A DNA stretch of 64,000 nucleotides from Agrobacterium tumefaciens (GTDB lineage: Bacteria > Pseudomonadota > Alphaproteobacteria > Rhizobiales > Rhizobiaceae). Below the pieces are notes generated by a model. That model had not been told where the DNA came from and made no database searches. It saw only the letters and a list, made by a program, of their open reading frames with translations. Position 1 is the first letter of the stretch. The number at the start of each line of letters is the position of its first letter. The stretch spans positions 1,798,001 through 1,862,000 of the forward strand of contig NZ_CP115841.1 of the NCBI RefSeq assembly GCF_013318015.2. The letters are read 5' to 3'. The position numbers were made by a program, and so were the translations under genes. Positions 1 through 8,145 of the stretch are shown here, one piece after another.

Positions 1-351
1 GGCGGCGACCGAGCCGAAATGCGAAACGAAAGTGCCGATGGTGGTGCCGGCCGCAATCGAAACCACCACGGTCTCGGGTCCGAGCAAGGGCTTGAGGGAG
101 GGTAGCACTGCTTCCATCATCTGCGGTTTTACCGCGACAAACAGAATGCCCGCCTTCACGCCGTCAGGCACGCTTTCGCTATGCGTGGCGCCCGCTTCCG
201 CAATTGTCGTGCGCATGGCGTCGGAGGGGCGCGGATCGATGACGATAACCTGCGAACCCGGCACGCCCTTTTTCAGCCAGCCCGAAAGCAAAGCGCCGCC
301 CATATTGCCCGCCCCAACGAGGACGAGAGGACCGGAAGCCCTGTAGACCAT
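1..351 (-). CDS. proC: Pyrroline-5-carboxylate reductase (N-terminal part, cut by window edge)
   Basis: Only the first 117 codons are inside the window; the rest lies beyond position 1. The enzyme reduces 1-pyrroline-5-carboxylate to L-proline with NAD(P)H in the cytosol, the last step of proline synthesis. The N-terminus reads MVYRASGPLVLVGAGNMGGA, a Rossmann nucleotide-binding glycine motif (GAGNMGG) typical of ProC, followed by the family's conserved stretch around VKPQMM. The ATG at 351-349 begins two bases after the TGA of the upstream YbjN-like gene, so the two are almost certainly cotranscribed and translationally coupled, an arrangement familiar in rhizobia. Family assignment is firm; the C-terminal dimerisation domain cannot be checked. 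Confidence 0.93.
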   Translation of the reverse strand, partial: MVYRASGPLVLVGAGNMGGALLSGWLKKGVPGSQVIVIDPRPSDAMRTTIAEAGATHSESVPDGVKAGILFVAVKPQMMEAVLPSLKPLLGPETVVVSIAAGTTIGTFVSHFGSVAA

Positions 352-353
352 TT

Positions 354-854
354 TCAAGCTTCTCCGACGGTCTCGAACATGACCGCTTCAATTGCACTTT
401 TCGCATCCAGCCCCGACCATACGACGAACTGGAATGCCTGATAATATTGTTCGCATGCCTCAAGCGCGCTGGAAAGCAGCACTTCCACCTGCTGGTTGTT
501 AGGCTCCGCACCGCCAGCCAGAAGCAGCGACTGGCGGAAGATCACAACATCTTCCTGCCGCCACAGATCGAAATGACCCATCAGTACCTGGCCGTTGACC
601 TGAGACAACAGGCGAATGACTTCGTTGACGCGCTGATCGGGCACCTTGATGTCGAAGGCGCAGGCCAGATGCAGTGCCTCGAAATCTTCCATCCAGGAAA
701 AGGAAACGTGATAATCGGCCCAGTGGCCCGCCACCGTCATGGCGATCTCATCTTCGCCGGAACGTTCGAACGACCAGTCGTTCGAGGCGGCGACAATCTC
801 GATCATGTCCACGGGATTGGACTGGCGCTCAATTTCAAATTCTATCAGGCTCAT
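354..854 (-). CDS. YbjN domain-containing protein
   Basis: A 166-residue soluble protein of the YbjN family (type III secretion chaperone-like fold), with no signal peptide or membrane segment. Recognisable features are the opening MSLIEFEIERQSNPVDMIE and the acidic/aromatic core around WADYHVSFSWMEDFEALHLA. The start at 854 is chosen because AGAAGG lies six bases upstream; the reading frame continues further upstream but with low-quality, cysteine-rich sequence. It overlaps nothing and is followed after two bases by proC. Family members are linked to stress and motility phenotypes in enterobacteria, but the biochemical role is unknown, so no function is assigned here. Confidence 0.88.
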   Translation of the reverse strand: MSLIEFEIERQSNPVDMIEIVAASNDWSFERSGEDEIAMTVAGHWADYHVSFSWMEDFEALHLACAFDIKVPDQRVNEVIRLLSQVNGQVLMGHFDLWRQEDVVIFRQSLLLAGGAEPNNQQVEVLLSSALEACEQYYQAFQFVVWSGLDAKSAIEAVMFETVGEA

Positions 855-1224
855 GCGGCACCTTCTCATCCGGTATGGATGTTCTGTTTTGAACGCCGGG
901 CACAAAACGCACACACAAACCGGATTCAACACTTGAGACGATTGCCCGACACCAACAGAGTTACACATTCACCCTGTGTGGAGCTTACCAGGTTCGTTTC
1001 GAATCATCATTTAAAATCAGTGTATAATGGCCGAGTCCTGCTGCCACCCCTCGGGCAGCATTTTTACTTTTTGAACAGTGGATATCTTCTCCCCCATCAC
1101 CTCAGGCGAGATACATAAGCGACTCTGGCAATTGCGTTTTTTGGAAGTGTCCACAGGCCTCAAAAAATTAACGATGGAGGCAGGTCCGGATCGAGAGGGA
1201 ATAATTTCGGGTTGCATGGCCCGC
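855..1224. other. Intergenic stretch between ubiK terminator and ybjN gene
   Basis: No convincing gene on either strand. It must contain the promoter of the ybjN-proC unit (reading minus). On the plus strand it holds TATAAT at 1023-1028 followed a few bases later by a stem-loop and T-rich tract (listed separately). A 69-codon minus-strand frame at 1017-1226 has no homology I recognise and no good ribosome-binding site. Confidence 0.5.
1039..1072 (+). terminator. Terminator-like hairpin with T-tract, no obvious upstream gene
   Basis: TGCTGCC (1039-1045) pairs perfectly with GGCAGCA (1054-1060) across an eight-base loop, followed directly by TTTTTACTTTTT. This is the shape of an intrinsic terminator on the plus strand, but the only thing upstream on that strand is a TATAAT box at 1023-1028, about ten bases before the stem. 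It may end a very short transcript or stop antisense transcription into the ubiK region. Confidence 0.5.
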
Positions 1225-1260
1225 AAACAAAAAGTCCCGGAATCGCAGGCGATCCGGGAC
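1225..1260 (-). terminator. Rho-independent terminator of ubiK
   Basis: GTCCCGG-A-ATCGC (1234-1246) pairs with GCGATCCGGGAC (1249-1260) with one bulged base. On the minus strand the stem is followed by TTTTTGTTTG (1233-1224). It lies 26 bases beyond the ubiK stop codon. Confidence 0.85.
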
Positions 1261-1286
1261 CTATTGATGAAAAAGCGCGAAAAGAA

Positions 1287-1550
1287 TCAATCCTTGGCAG
1301 CAGAAAGCTTTGCTTCCAGAGCCTCGATGCGAGCGCGCAACGCATCGTTTTCATCGCGCGCCTTGATCGCCATCTCGCGCACCGCGTCGAATTCCTCGCG
1401 CTTGACCACGTCGAGGCTGTTCAGCCAGCGATCCGCCTGTGCGTGCAAGGCAGCCTCGGCCTCCTTGCGCATTCCCTGCGCAGCGCCCGCCGCATCGGTC
1501 ATCAGCTTGGCGAATTCATCCAGAAAACGATTGGTGCCTGTCGTGCTCAT
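1287..1550 (-). CDS. ubiK: Ubiquinone biosynthesis accessory factor UbiK (BMFP domain)
   Basis: An 87-residue protein with the BMFP/UbiK layout: an amphipathic N-terminal helix (MSTTGTNRFLDEFAKLMTD) and a C-terminal coiled coil (residues about 55-87, ending RIEALEAKLSAAKD). In Escherichia coli UbiK assists the aerobic ubiquinone biosynthesis complex and binds lipids. The start at 1550 has AAGGAA upstream; the open frame runs on to about 1730 but that extension is cysteine/arginine-rich and out of keeping with the family. The gene is divergent from lgt, ends in a clear terminator, and appears to be monocistronic. Confidence 0.9.
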   Translation of the reverse strand: MSTTGTNRFLDEFAKLMTDAAGAAQGMRKEAEAALHAQADRWLNSLDVVKREEFDAVREMAIKARDENDALRARIEALEAKLSAAKD

Positions 1551-1828
1551 GGCCCTGTTCCTTCGTCGGTTCAGGGAGCGTTCCGTTCCCTGCTGTTGAT
1601 GCCTTTCAGGTAGGCACTCGACAGCCGCCTTGCAAGCAAAATCGAAAAATCCACATGGCTTGCAATGGCCTTCGGCATCGCAAAGCGTCCCTTGAAGAAT
1701 AATCTTGACCGGCGCTGCGGCAATCGCCATTTTCCTCGCGTAAAGAGACCGGAGAGCATCATCGCCCGGCTCCTTGAGGCAATGGGTTATTCTGTTGTCC
1801 GCCCAGCAACGATGACGGAATATACGGA

Positions 1829-2671
1829 TTGTTAGCCGCTCCCACCCAACTTGCCATCATGCCATTTCCGAATATCGATCCGGTTGCCCTGTCTCTCGGG
1901 CCTCTGGCGATCCATTGGTACGGCATTGCCTATGTCGCCGGCATCATGCTCGGCTGGTTTTATGCCCGCCGCCTTGCGCTTACGCCTCGCCTGTGGCCAA
2001 ACGATACATCGCCAATCTCGGCGCAGCATCTTGACGACTTCATCCTGTGGGCAGCCGGCGGCATCGTGCTTGGCGGGCGCATCGGCTACATCCTGTTTTA
2101 CGATCTTGGCGCCGTCGCCGCAAACCCTATAAGAGCACTTGAGATATGGAACGGCGGCATGTCGTTCCATGGCGGCCTGATCGGCACGACCATCGCCATG
2201 ATCCTCTTCGCCCGCAAGAACGGCATCCCTGTCTGGAGCATGTTCGATATCATCGCAGCCGTCGCACCTGTCGGCCTGCTGTTCGGACGCATCGCCAATT
2301 TCATCAATGGCGAATTGTGGGGACGTATCGCCGACGTTCCCTGGGCCGTCGTGTTCCCGACCGGCGGGCCGTTTGCGCGTCACCCCAGCCAGCTTTACGA
2401 AGCGGGACTTGAAGGCCTCGTTCTCCTCGTCATTCTGGCGGTCACCATCTACGTTTTCAGGGCGCTCAAAACACCTGGCATCGTAACCGGCATCTTCGTT
2501 TGCGGTTATGCGCTGTCGCGCATCTTCGTGGAATTCTTCCGCGAGCCGGACGCCCAGATCGGTTATCTCGCGGGCAACTGGCTGACCATGGGCATGGTAC
2601 TCTCCACGCCGATGTTCCTTCTTGGCCTCTGGGCCGTCTTGCGTGCGCGACGCGCTAAAATACGCGCTTAA
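1829..2671 (+). CDS. lgt: Phosphatidylglycerol--prolipoprotein diacylglyceryl transferase
   Basis: Inner-membrane enzyme that moves a diacylglyceryl group from phosphatidylglycerol to the lipobox cysteine of prolipoproteins, the first step of lipoprotein maturation. About 280 residues with seven hydrophobic segments; diagnostic blocks are [13 protein letters not shown] near the N-terminus, [10 protein letters not shown] (catalytic His region, about 109-118) and the Lgt signature [14 protein letters not shown]. The frame opens at a TTG (1829); an in-frame ATG at 1859 (MPFPNIDP) is the alternative and has no better ribosome-binding site. First gene of a plus-strand run (lgt, methyltransferase, pgeF, M24). 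Function certain, start uncertain. Confidence 0.96.
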   Translation: MLAAPTQLAIMPFPNIDPVALSLGPLAIHWYGIAYVAGIMLGWFYARRLALTPRLWPNDTSPISAQHLDDFILWAAGGIVLGGRIGYILFYDLGAVAANPIRALEIWNGGMSFHGGLIGTTIAMILFARKNGIPVWSMFDIIAAVAPVGLLFGRIANFINGELWGRIADVPWAVVFPTGGPFARHPSQLYEAGLEGLVLLVILAVTIYVFRALKTPGIVTGIFVCGYALSRIFVEFFREPDAQIGYLAGNWLTMGMVLSTPMFLLGLWAVLRARRAKIRA

Positions 2672-2686
2672 GCGGAATGGCCTGCC

Positions 2687-3787
2687 ATGACGACACCGCT
2701 TGCGCAACGCATAAAATCCCTCATCCGCCTGAACGGCCCGCTCAGCGTCACCGATTTCTTCTCGCTTTGCCTTGCCGATCCTGAACACGGTTATTACCGG
2801 AGCCGCGAGCCTTTCGGCCGATCGGGCGATTTCATCACCGCTCCGGAAGTCAGTCAGCTTTTCGGCGAAATGCTCGGCGTTTTCGTGGTTCACGCCTGGC
2901 AGCGCCATGGCGCACCCGCAGATATTCGTCTGGTGGAAATCGGCCCCGGCCGCGGCACCATGATGTCTGACATGCTGCGCGTCATCCGCCGCATCGCCCC
3001 ACCGCTTTACGAGACGATGCGGGTGCATCTGGTGGAGACCAGCCCTCGCCTTTGCGCCATCCAGAAAGAGACGCTCGCTGCGCATGCCGAACGGCTGACA
3101 TGGCATGACAGTTTCGATGCTGTGCCGGAAGGTTTCCTGCTCCTCGTCGCCAACGAGCTTTTCGACGCCATCCCAATCCGGCAATTCGTGAAGACGCCGC
3201 AGGGTTTCCGCGAACGGGTGGTCAGTCTTGGTACCGATGGTGAACTGGTCTTCTCGACTGGGCTTGCCGGCATCGACCCGGCTCTGCTGCCGCCCGGCCC
3301 GGAACGGCAGCCGATTGGCAGCATATTCGAGATCGCACCCGCCCGCGAAGCCGTAATGACCGCAATCTGCCAGCGCCTGTCCGCATATGGCGGCACCGCA
3401 CTCGCGATCGACTACGGCCATCTGGTCGCCGGGTATGGCGACACATTGCAGGCCATGCGCAACCATGCCTTCGACCCGCCGCTTTCTCATCCCGGGCAAG
3501 CCGATCTGACCAGCCATGTCGATTTCGAAAGCCTTATCAGGACGGCTGAGGCAAACGGCGTTCATGTCAACGGCGGCATCAGGCAGGGCGACTTTCTTTA
3601 TGGTCTTGGCCTGAAGGAACGGGCAACCGCCCTTGCCGCGAAAGCTACACCCGACCAGACGCTTGAAATCGCCGAAGCGGTCAACCGTCTCGCTGGCGAA
3701 GGGGCTGGAAGGATGGGGGAACTTTTCAAGGTCATCGCCGTTTCAAGTCCCGCGCTCCATCTCATGCCGTTTCGCGCGGTGGATTGA
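2687..3787 (+). CDS. Class I SAM-dependent methyltransferase, MidA/NDUFAF7 (DUF185) family
   Basis: A 366-residue cytosolic methyltransferase whose eukaryotic relative NDUFAF7 methylates an arginine of complex I subunit NDUFS2. Visible signatures are DPEHGYYRSREPFGRSGDFITAP, written here only as its key blocks HGYY and GDFITAPE, the SAM-binding motif VEIGPGRGTMMSDML (about 84-98), and NELFDAIP (about 163-170). It starts 15 bases after lgt and is followed by pgeF, an order common in rhizobia. Complex I assembly is a plausible role by homology, but the bacterial substrate is not shown by the sequence. Confidence 0.9.
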   Translation: MTTPLAQRIKSLIRLNGPLSVTDFFSLCLADPEHGYYRSREPFGRSGDFITAPEVSQLFGEMLGVFVVHAWQRHGAPADIRLVEIGPGRGTMMSDMLRVIRRIAPPLYETMRVHLVETSPRLCAIQKETLAAHAERLTWHDSFDAVPEGFLLLVANELFDAIPIRQFVKTPQGFRERVVSLGTDGELVFSTGLAGIDPALLPPGPERQPIGSIFEIAPAREAVMTAICQRLSAYGGTALAIDYGHLVAGYGDTLQAMRNHAFDPPLSHPGQADLTSHVDFESLIRTAEANGVHVNGGIRQGDFLYGLGLKERATALAAKATPDQTLEIAEAVNRLAGEGAGRMGELFKVIAVSSPALHLMPFRAVD

Positions 3788-3947
3788 CAGTGCAATCACC
3801 TCTGGGCCAACATCGGCCCAGAACGAAGCAAGCGAACGCAGACACACTGCACCAGACAAACGCCGCGCAACGCCGCGGCAACAGGAAACATCTCGCTTAA
3901 CGCATCCCACTGGCCAACAGCGACATTCTCCAAGGAACTCCCGCACC

Positions 3948-4742
3948 ATGCAGAACGAAACGCTGCCGCTCCCCATCCAGAGCCCCCTGCTTGCCGCCTT
4001 GAGTGAAAACCGTGTCCGTCACGGTTTCTTCACCCGGCAAGGCGGTGTCTCCGAGGGGCTTTATCAGGGCCTCAATGTCGGCCTCGGTTCGAATGACGAG
4101 CCGGAACTGGTGCAGGAAAACCGCCGGCGCGTCACGCAATGGTTCGGCTTGTCTCCGGAACGTCTCGCCACCGTGCATCAGGTCCATTCTCCTGATGTCC
4201 TTGTGGTCGATGAAAGCTATGACGGCAGCCGCCCGCAGGCCGATGCGATGGTGACGGCGACGCCGGGTTTCGTGCTCGGCGTTCTGAGCGCCGATTGCGG
4301 CCCGATCCTTTTTGCGGACGCTGAAGCGGGCGTTGTGGGTGCCGCCCATGCCGGCTGGAAGGGTGCATTGTTCGGCGTGCTCGAAAACACGATCGAGACC
4401 ATGAGGAAGCTGGGCGCCAGCCGCGAACGTATCTCCGCCTCCCTCGGCCCCTCCATCAGCCAGGCCAATTATGAGGTCGGGCCTGAATATGTGGCGCGCT
4501 TCACCGATTTCGATCCCGCCTATGCGGCCTATTTCACCGCTTCGGACAAAGGCGGCCATGCGCTATTCGACCTCAAGCAATTTACGGTGGACCGGCTGGT
4601 CAATGCGGGCGTGAGAGCGGAAAACCTCGGCCTCTGCACCTATCCCGATGAAGAACGCTTCTATTCCTACCGCCGCACGACCCACCGTGCCGAGCCCGAC
4701 TATGGGCGGCAGATTTCCGCAATCGCAATTCTGGAGGACTAA
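3948..4742 (+). CDS. pgeF: Peptidoglycan editing factor PgeF (multicopper-polyphenol-oxidase-like, DUF152)
   Basis: A 264-residue YfiH/DUF152 protein. In E. coli PgeF keeps wrong amino acids out of peptidoglycan precursors; other members act as purine nucleoside phosphorylases. The metal-binding set is present: HQVHSPDVLVVD (His), ADCGPILFAD (Cys) and HAGWKG (His). The start at 3948 (MQNETLPLPIQSPL) is chosen because it matches the family's N-terminus and has AAGGA upstream; the frame is open for another 105 codons before it, but with non-conserved sequence. The stop TAA abuts the ATG of the next gene, implying translational coupling. Confidence 0.93.
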   Translation: MQNETLPLPIQSPLLAALSENRVRHGFFTRQGGVSEGLYQGLNVGLGSNDEPELVQENRRRVTQWFGLSPERLATVHQVHSPDVLVVDESYDGSRPQADAMVTATPGFVLGVLSADCGPILFADAEAGVVGAAHAGWKGALFGVLENTIETMRKLGASRERISASLGPSISQANYEVGPEYVARFTDFDPAYAAYFTASDKGGHALFDLKQFTVDRLVNAGVRAENLGLCTYPDEERFYSYRRTTHRAEPDYGRQISAIAILED

Positions 4743-5894
4743 ATGGCCCTGCACTTCGAGCTCTCGGAATTCGATGCCCGCCGCGAACGGCTGATTGCCA
4801 AGATGGCGGAAGAGAAGCTGGACGCCATTCTGCTTTTCGCCCAGGAAAGCATGTACTGGCTGACCGGCTATGACACCTTCGGCTACTGCTTCTTCCAGAC
4901 GCTGGTGGTCAAGTCGGACGGCTCCATGATGCTTTTGACCCGTTCGGCGGATATGCGGCAGGCCCGGAATACTTCGACGATCGAAAATATTCTCGTCTGG
5001 GTCGACCGGCCCAATGCCGACCCGACGCTCGATCTTAAGAACCTCCTCAGCGATCTCGATCTCCTTGGCGCCAAGATCGGCGTGGAATACGACACCCACG
5101 GCATGACCGGGCGCGTCGCCCGCCTGCTGGATAACCAGCTTGCCAGCTTCTGCCAGATGATCGACGCCTCCTATCTGGTCAGCAGCTTGCGGCTCATCAA
5201 GAGCCCAGCCGAGATCGCCTATGCGAGGAAGGCAGGCAGACTTGCGGACGAGGCTCTGGACGCTGCACTGGAACTCATCAAGCCCGGTGCGGACGAAGCC
5301 GCGATCCTCTCGGCAATGCAGGGAGCGGTTCTGGCCGGCGGCGGTGACTATCCCGCCAATGAATTCATCATCGGCTCCGGCGCGGACGCGCTGCTGTGCC
5401 GTTACAAGGCCGGCCGACGCAGGCTTGATGACAAGGATCAGTTGACGCTGGAATGGGCGGGTGTCAGCGCCCACTACCACGCCGCCATGATGCGCACGGT
5501 GGTGATCGGCGAACAAGACTTCCGCCAGAAGGAGCTTTACAGCGCCTGCCTGCAAAACCTCACCGACATCGAAGAGGTGCTGCGGCCCGGCAAGACCTTC
5601 GGCGATGTCTTCGACGTGCACGCCCGCGTCATGGACGAGCGTGGACTGACCCGCCATCGCCTGAACTCCTGCGGTTATTCGCTGGGCGCGCGTTTCTCAC
5701 CGTCATGGATGGAGCATCAGATGTTCCATGCCGGCAACTCGCAGGAAATCGCCAGCGATATGACCCTGTTCGTGCACATGATCGTGATGGATTCCGATTC
5801 CGGCACCGCCATGACCCTAGGCCAGACCTACCTCACCACGCAAGGCGCGCCGGAACCGCTCTCGCGCCATAGCCTCGATCTTCTCACAGCTTAA
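4743..5894 (+). CDS. M24 family (creatinase/prolidase fold) protein with degenerate metal site
   Basis: A 383-residue pita-bread-fold protein with the N-terminal creatinase domain (about 1-150) and C-terminal M24 domain (about 155-380). GGAGG precedes the ATG, which follows the pgeF stop with no gap. The canonical M24 metal ligands (D, D, H, E, E) are largely replaced: where metallopeptidases have D-x-G...D-x-T-R this protein has EWAGVSAHYHAAMMRTV, and the usual HxxGHxxG/His position reads GYSLGARFSPSW. This resembles metal-free members such as creatinase and ectoine-hydrolase-like proteins, so it is probably a C-N hydrolase rather than an aminopeptidase. The substrate is unknown. Confidence 0.85.
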   Translation: MALHFELSEFDARRERLIAKMAEEKLDAILLFAQESMYWLTGYDTFGYCFFQTLVVKSDGSMMLLTRSADMRQARNTSTIENILVWVDRPNADPTLDLKNLLSDLDLLGAKIGVEYDTHGMTGRVARLLDNQLASFCQMIDASYLVSSLRLIKSPAEIAYARKAGRLADEALDAALELIKPGADEAAILSAMQGAVLAGGGDYPANEFIIGSGADALLCRYKAGRRRLDDKDQLTLEWAGVSAHYHAAMMRTVVIGEQDFRQKELYSACLQNLTDIEEVLRPGKTFGDVFDVHARVMDERGLTRHRLNSCGYSLGARFSPSWMEHQMFHAGNSQEIASDMTLFVHMIVMDSDSGTAMTLGQTYLTTQGAPEPLSRHSLDLLTA

Positions 5895-5984
5895 ATCTGC
5901 ACCGGGTTTGACAGAGCGGGAAAACCGGCCCTACATTGCCGCCACCTTGGGCAAGAAGGAGCGGAACATGAGAGGAAACGTCGC

Positions 5985-6761
5985 ATGAGCCGGACGGGGT
6001 TTACCCGCCCTTTCCAGACGTTTGTCGTTTCGGTCCTCGTCATTCCGGCGCTGGCGTTGACCCTGTCGGCCTGCAACACCACGGAGGCGCTGACGCCGCA
6101 GGTGAATGTCGGCCACAATAGCTCGCAATCGACACCGGTGACGCAGGGCGATCTCGACCAGATGGCTGCCGCCGCCGACCGCGCGCCCGCAGGCGCACCG
6201 GCAACCGCCTCTTCCGTGCCCGCTTATGCACCGCAGAACTCCCTGCAGGCGCAGGCACAGGCGCTTTCCAACGGCAATGAGTACGGCGAACCTCTTGGTC
6301 AGACCCAGTCTACCGGACAATCTGCAGGCCACTCACCCGCCAGCACCCAGCCGCCGCCTCCACAGCAGACGGCCGCACTTGCCCCCGCTGCTTCCGGCAA
6401 CACCATCCGCTTCCTGCCGATCATCGGCGCGCCCGTTCAGGCCGTCACGCCGCTTTCGCGGCAACTGGGCGCCGAGGCGCGGGCAAAGGGGCTGACAATC
6501 CGCGCCTCCAACGACAATTCGGCAGAGAACATCCTCAAGGGATATTTCTCCGCCTTCGCCGATGGCAGCAAGGTCAACATCATCTACGTCTGGGACGTTC
6601 TGGATGCCAATGGTGTCAGGCTCCATCGCCTGCAGGGGCAGGAAACGGTGGCAGCCAAGGGCAGCGATCCCTGGGCCGCCGCGACCGACAGGGTCATGCA
6701 GGATATCGCCGCAAAAACGCTCAACGAGTATTCGTCATGGAAGCAGTCTCAAAGGGGATGA
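5985..6761 (+). CDS. Putative outer-membrane or periplasmic lipoprotein
   Basis: A 258-residue protein with a type II signal: basic N-terminus, hydrophobic stretch at about 12-28 and lipobox LSAC with Cys30. Residues about 40-135 are a low-complexity Ala/Pro/Gln/Ser linker, followed by a folded C-terminal domain of about 120 residues (from NTIRFLPIIGAPVQAVTPLS to the end). AGAGGA lies upstream of the ATG at 5985. It would be a substrate of the lgt encoded 4 kb upstream. I recognise no enzymatic motif; it looks like a conserved rhizobial lipoprotein of unknown function. Confidence 0.82.
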   Translation: MSRTGFTRPFQTFVVSVLVIPALALTLSACNTTEALTPQVNVGHNSSQSTPVTQGDLDQMAAAADRAPAGAPATASSVPAYAPQNSLQAQAQALSNGNEYGEPLGQTQSTGQSAGHSPASTQPPPPQQTAALAPAASGNTIRFLPIIGAPVQAVTPLSRQLGAEARAKGLTIRASNDNSAENILKGYFSAFADGSKVNIIYVWDVLDANGVRLHRLQGQETVAAKGSDPWAAATDRVMQDIAAKTLNEYSSWKQSQRG

Positions 6762-6981
6762 GATGAAACGGCGGGAGAAGTCACAGAGATTTCATGAAAA
6801 TCATTGCGAAAGCACGGAGTCCTCTTGCAATCGGAAGCAACAACGCTATTAAGGCGCGCATGGCAACAAGGCGTATCCGGCAAAGGCTTTTCAGCCGGAT
6901 GTTCCTCCCCTTGAACGACGCTTGGTTACGGCAGACACTTTCCCGTGGCGCAAGGCGATTGCATGGAAACAGGCGGGCGCA

Positions 6982-7914
6982 ATGAAGGTTTTCGCAGGCA
7001 ATTCGAACCGGCACCTTGCCGAAGCGATCTGCAAGTATCTCAACGTTCCCTTGGGAAATGCCACCGTAAAGCGGTTTGCTGACCAGGAAATTTTCGTAGA
7101 AATCAGTGAAAACGTACGCGGGGAGGACGTTTTTCTCGTCCAGTCCACTTCGTTTCCGGCAAACGATCATCTGATGGAACTGCTCATCATGATCGATGCC
7201 ATGCGCCGCTCCTCGGCAAAACGCATCACGGCAGTACTTCCCTATTTCGGTTACGCCCGCCAGGATCGCAAAGCCGGCCCCCGCACACCGATTTCCGCCA
7301 AGCTCGTCGCCAACCTGATCACCGAAGCCGGCGCCGACCGTGTTCTGACGCTTGATCTTCACGCCGGCCAGATCCAGGGCTTTTTCGATATTCCGACCGA
7401 CAACCTCTTCGCAGCGCCCATTCTGGCCCGCGATATCAAGGACCACTACGACACCAACAACGTCATGGTCGTTTCGCCTGACGTTGGCGGTGTGGTGCGC
7501 GCCCGTGCCCTGTCGAAGCGTCTGGACTGTCTGCTGGCCATCGTCGACAAACGCCGTGACCGTCCGGGTGAATCCGAAGTCATGAACGTCATCGGCGACG
7601 TATCCGGCAAGGACTGCATCCTGATCGACGATATCATCGATTCCGGCGGCACGCTCTGCAATGCTGCCGAAGCGCTGCTGAAAAAGGGCGCAACCAGCGT
7701 CACCGCCTATATCACGCACGGCGTGCTTTCCGGCGGCGCCGTTGCCCGCGTGGCCTCATCGAAGCTGCGCGAACTCGTCATCACCGACAGCATCCAGCCG
7801 ACCACCAGCGTCCAGTCCGCGCACAATATCCGCGTGATCAGCACTGCGGGCCTTCTGGGCGAAGCGATCAACCGCACCGCGCAGGAACAGTCGGTTTCCG
7901 GCCTGTTCGACTGA
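6982..7914 (+). CDS. prs: Ribose-phosphate pyrophosphokinase
   Basis: A 310-residue enzyme making PRPP from ribose 5-phosphate and ATP, the entry point for purine, pyrimidine, histidine, tryptophan and NAD synthesis. Family landmarks are [16 protein letters not shown] at the start, the flexible-loop [18 protein letters not shown], and the PRPP-binding loop [16 protein letters not shown] (about 214-229). The start at 6982 fits the family; the frame extends 20 codons upstream but without similarity. It stands alone, separated by 220 bases from the lipoprotein gene and followed by a repeat element. Confidence 0.97.
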   Translation: MKVFAGNSNRHLAEAICKYLNVPLGNATVKRFADQEIFVEISENVRGEDVFLVQSTSFPANDHLMELLIMIDAMRRSSAKRITAVLPYFGYARQDRKAGPRTPISAKLVANLITEAGADRVLTLDLHAGQIQGFFDIPTDNLFAAPILARDIKDHYDTNNVMVVSPDVGGVVRARALSKRLDCLLAIVDKRRDRPGESEVMNVIGDVSGKDCILIDDIIDSGGTLCNAAEALLKKGATSVTAYITHGVLSGGAVARVASSKLRELVITDSIQPTTSVQSAHNIRVISTAGLLGEAINRTAQEQSVSGLFD

Positions 7915-7960
7915 AGCAATCGTTTCTCTCGTACATCTGCAAAATCACTGCATCCGCATA

Positions 7961-8076
7961 CTGTCACCCCGGATTTAGTCCGGGGTCCAGTGCGATCAAG
8001 TCTTTGATCGCGTGAGACCCTTTCTTACGGCGCGTCCGCGCCGTGGCTGGATGCTGGTTAAAGTTTGGCATGATGA
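7961..8076 (+). repeat. Interspersed palindromic repeat, copy 1
   Basis: Roughly 115 bases downstream of prs that match, with small gaps, a second copy at 35492-35612 in the same orientation. Shared blocks in order are GTCACC, TCCGGGGT, GCGAT-CAAG, TTTGATCGCG, GAGAC, CTTTC, ACGGCGC...GCGCCGTG (a palindrome), CTGGA and GGCATGA. Internal stems include CCCCGGA/TCCGGGG and ACGGCGC/GCGCCGT. It is intergenic and noncoding, of the type of short interspersed palindromic elements found in rhizobial genomes. Confidence 0.75.
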
Positions 8077-8145
8077 GAAGAAAGCTTATCAATTTTGCCA
8101 GCTATCTCAGCATCCGCAGAGATCGCAGCACTCCATCTGCACCAC

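Noticed and set aside
1571..1762. 63-codon minus-strand frame between ubiK and lgt
   Set aside because: No similarity I recognise and it overlaps the ubiK leader; basic, Arg-rich composition typical of noncoding GC-rich DNA.
1832..3565. 577-codon open frame on the minus strand opposite lgt and the methyltransferase
   Set aside because: It mirrors two strongly conserved plus-strand genes and its translation has no recognisable domain; long antisense frames are expected at this GC content.
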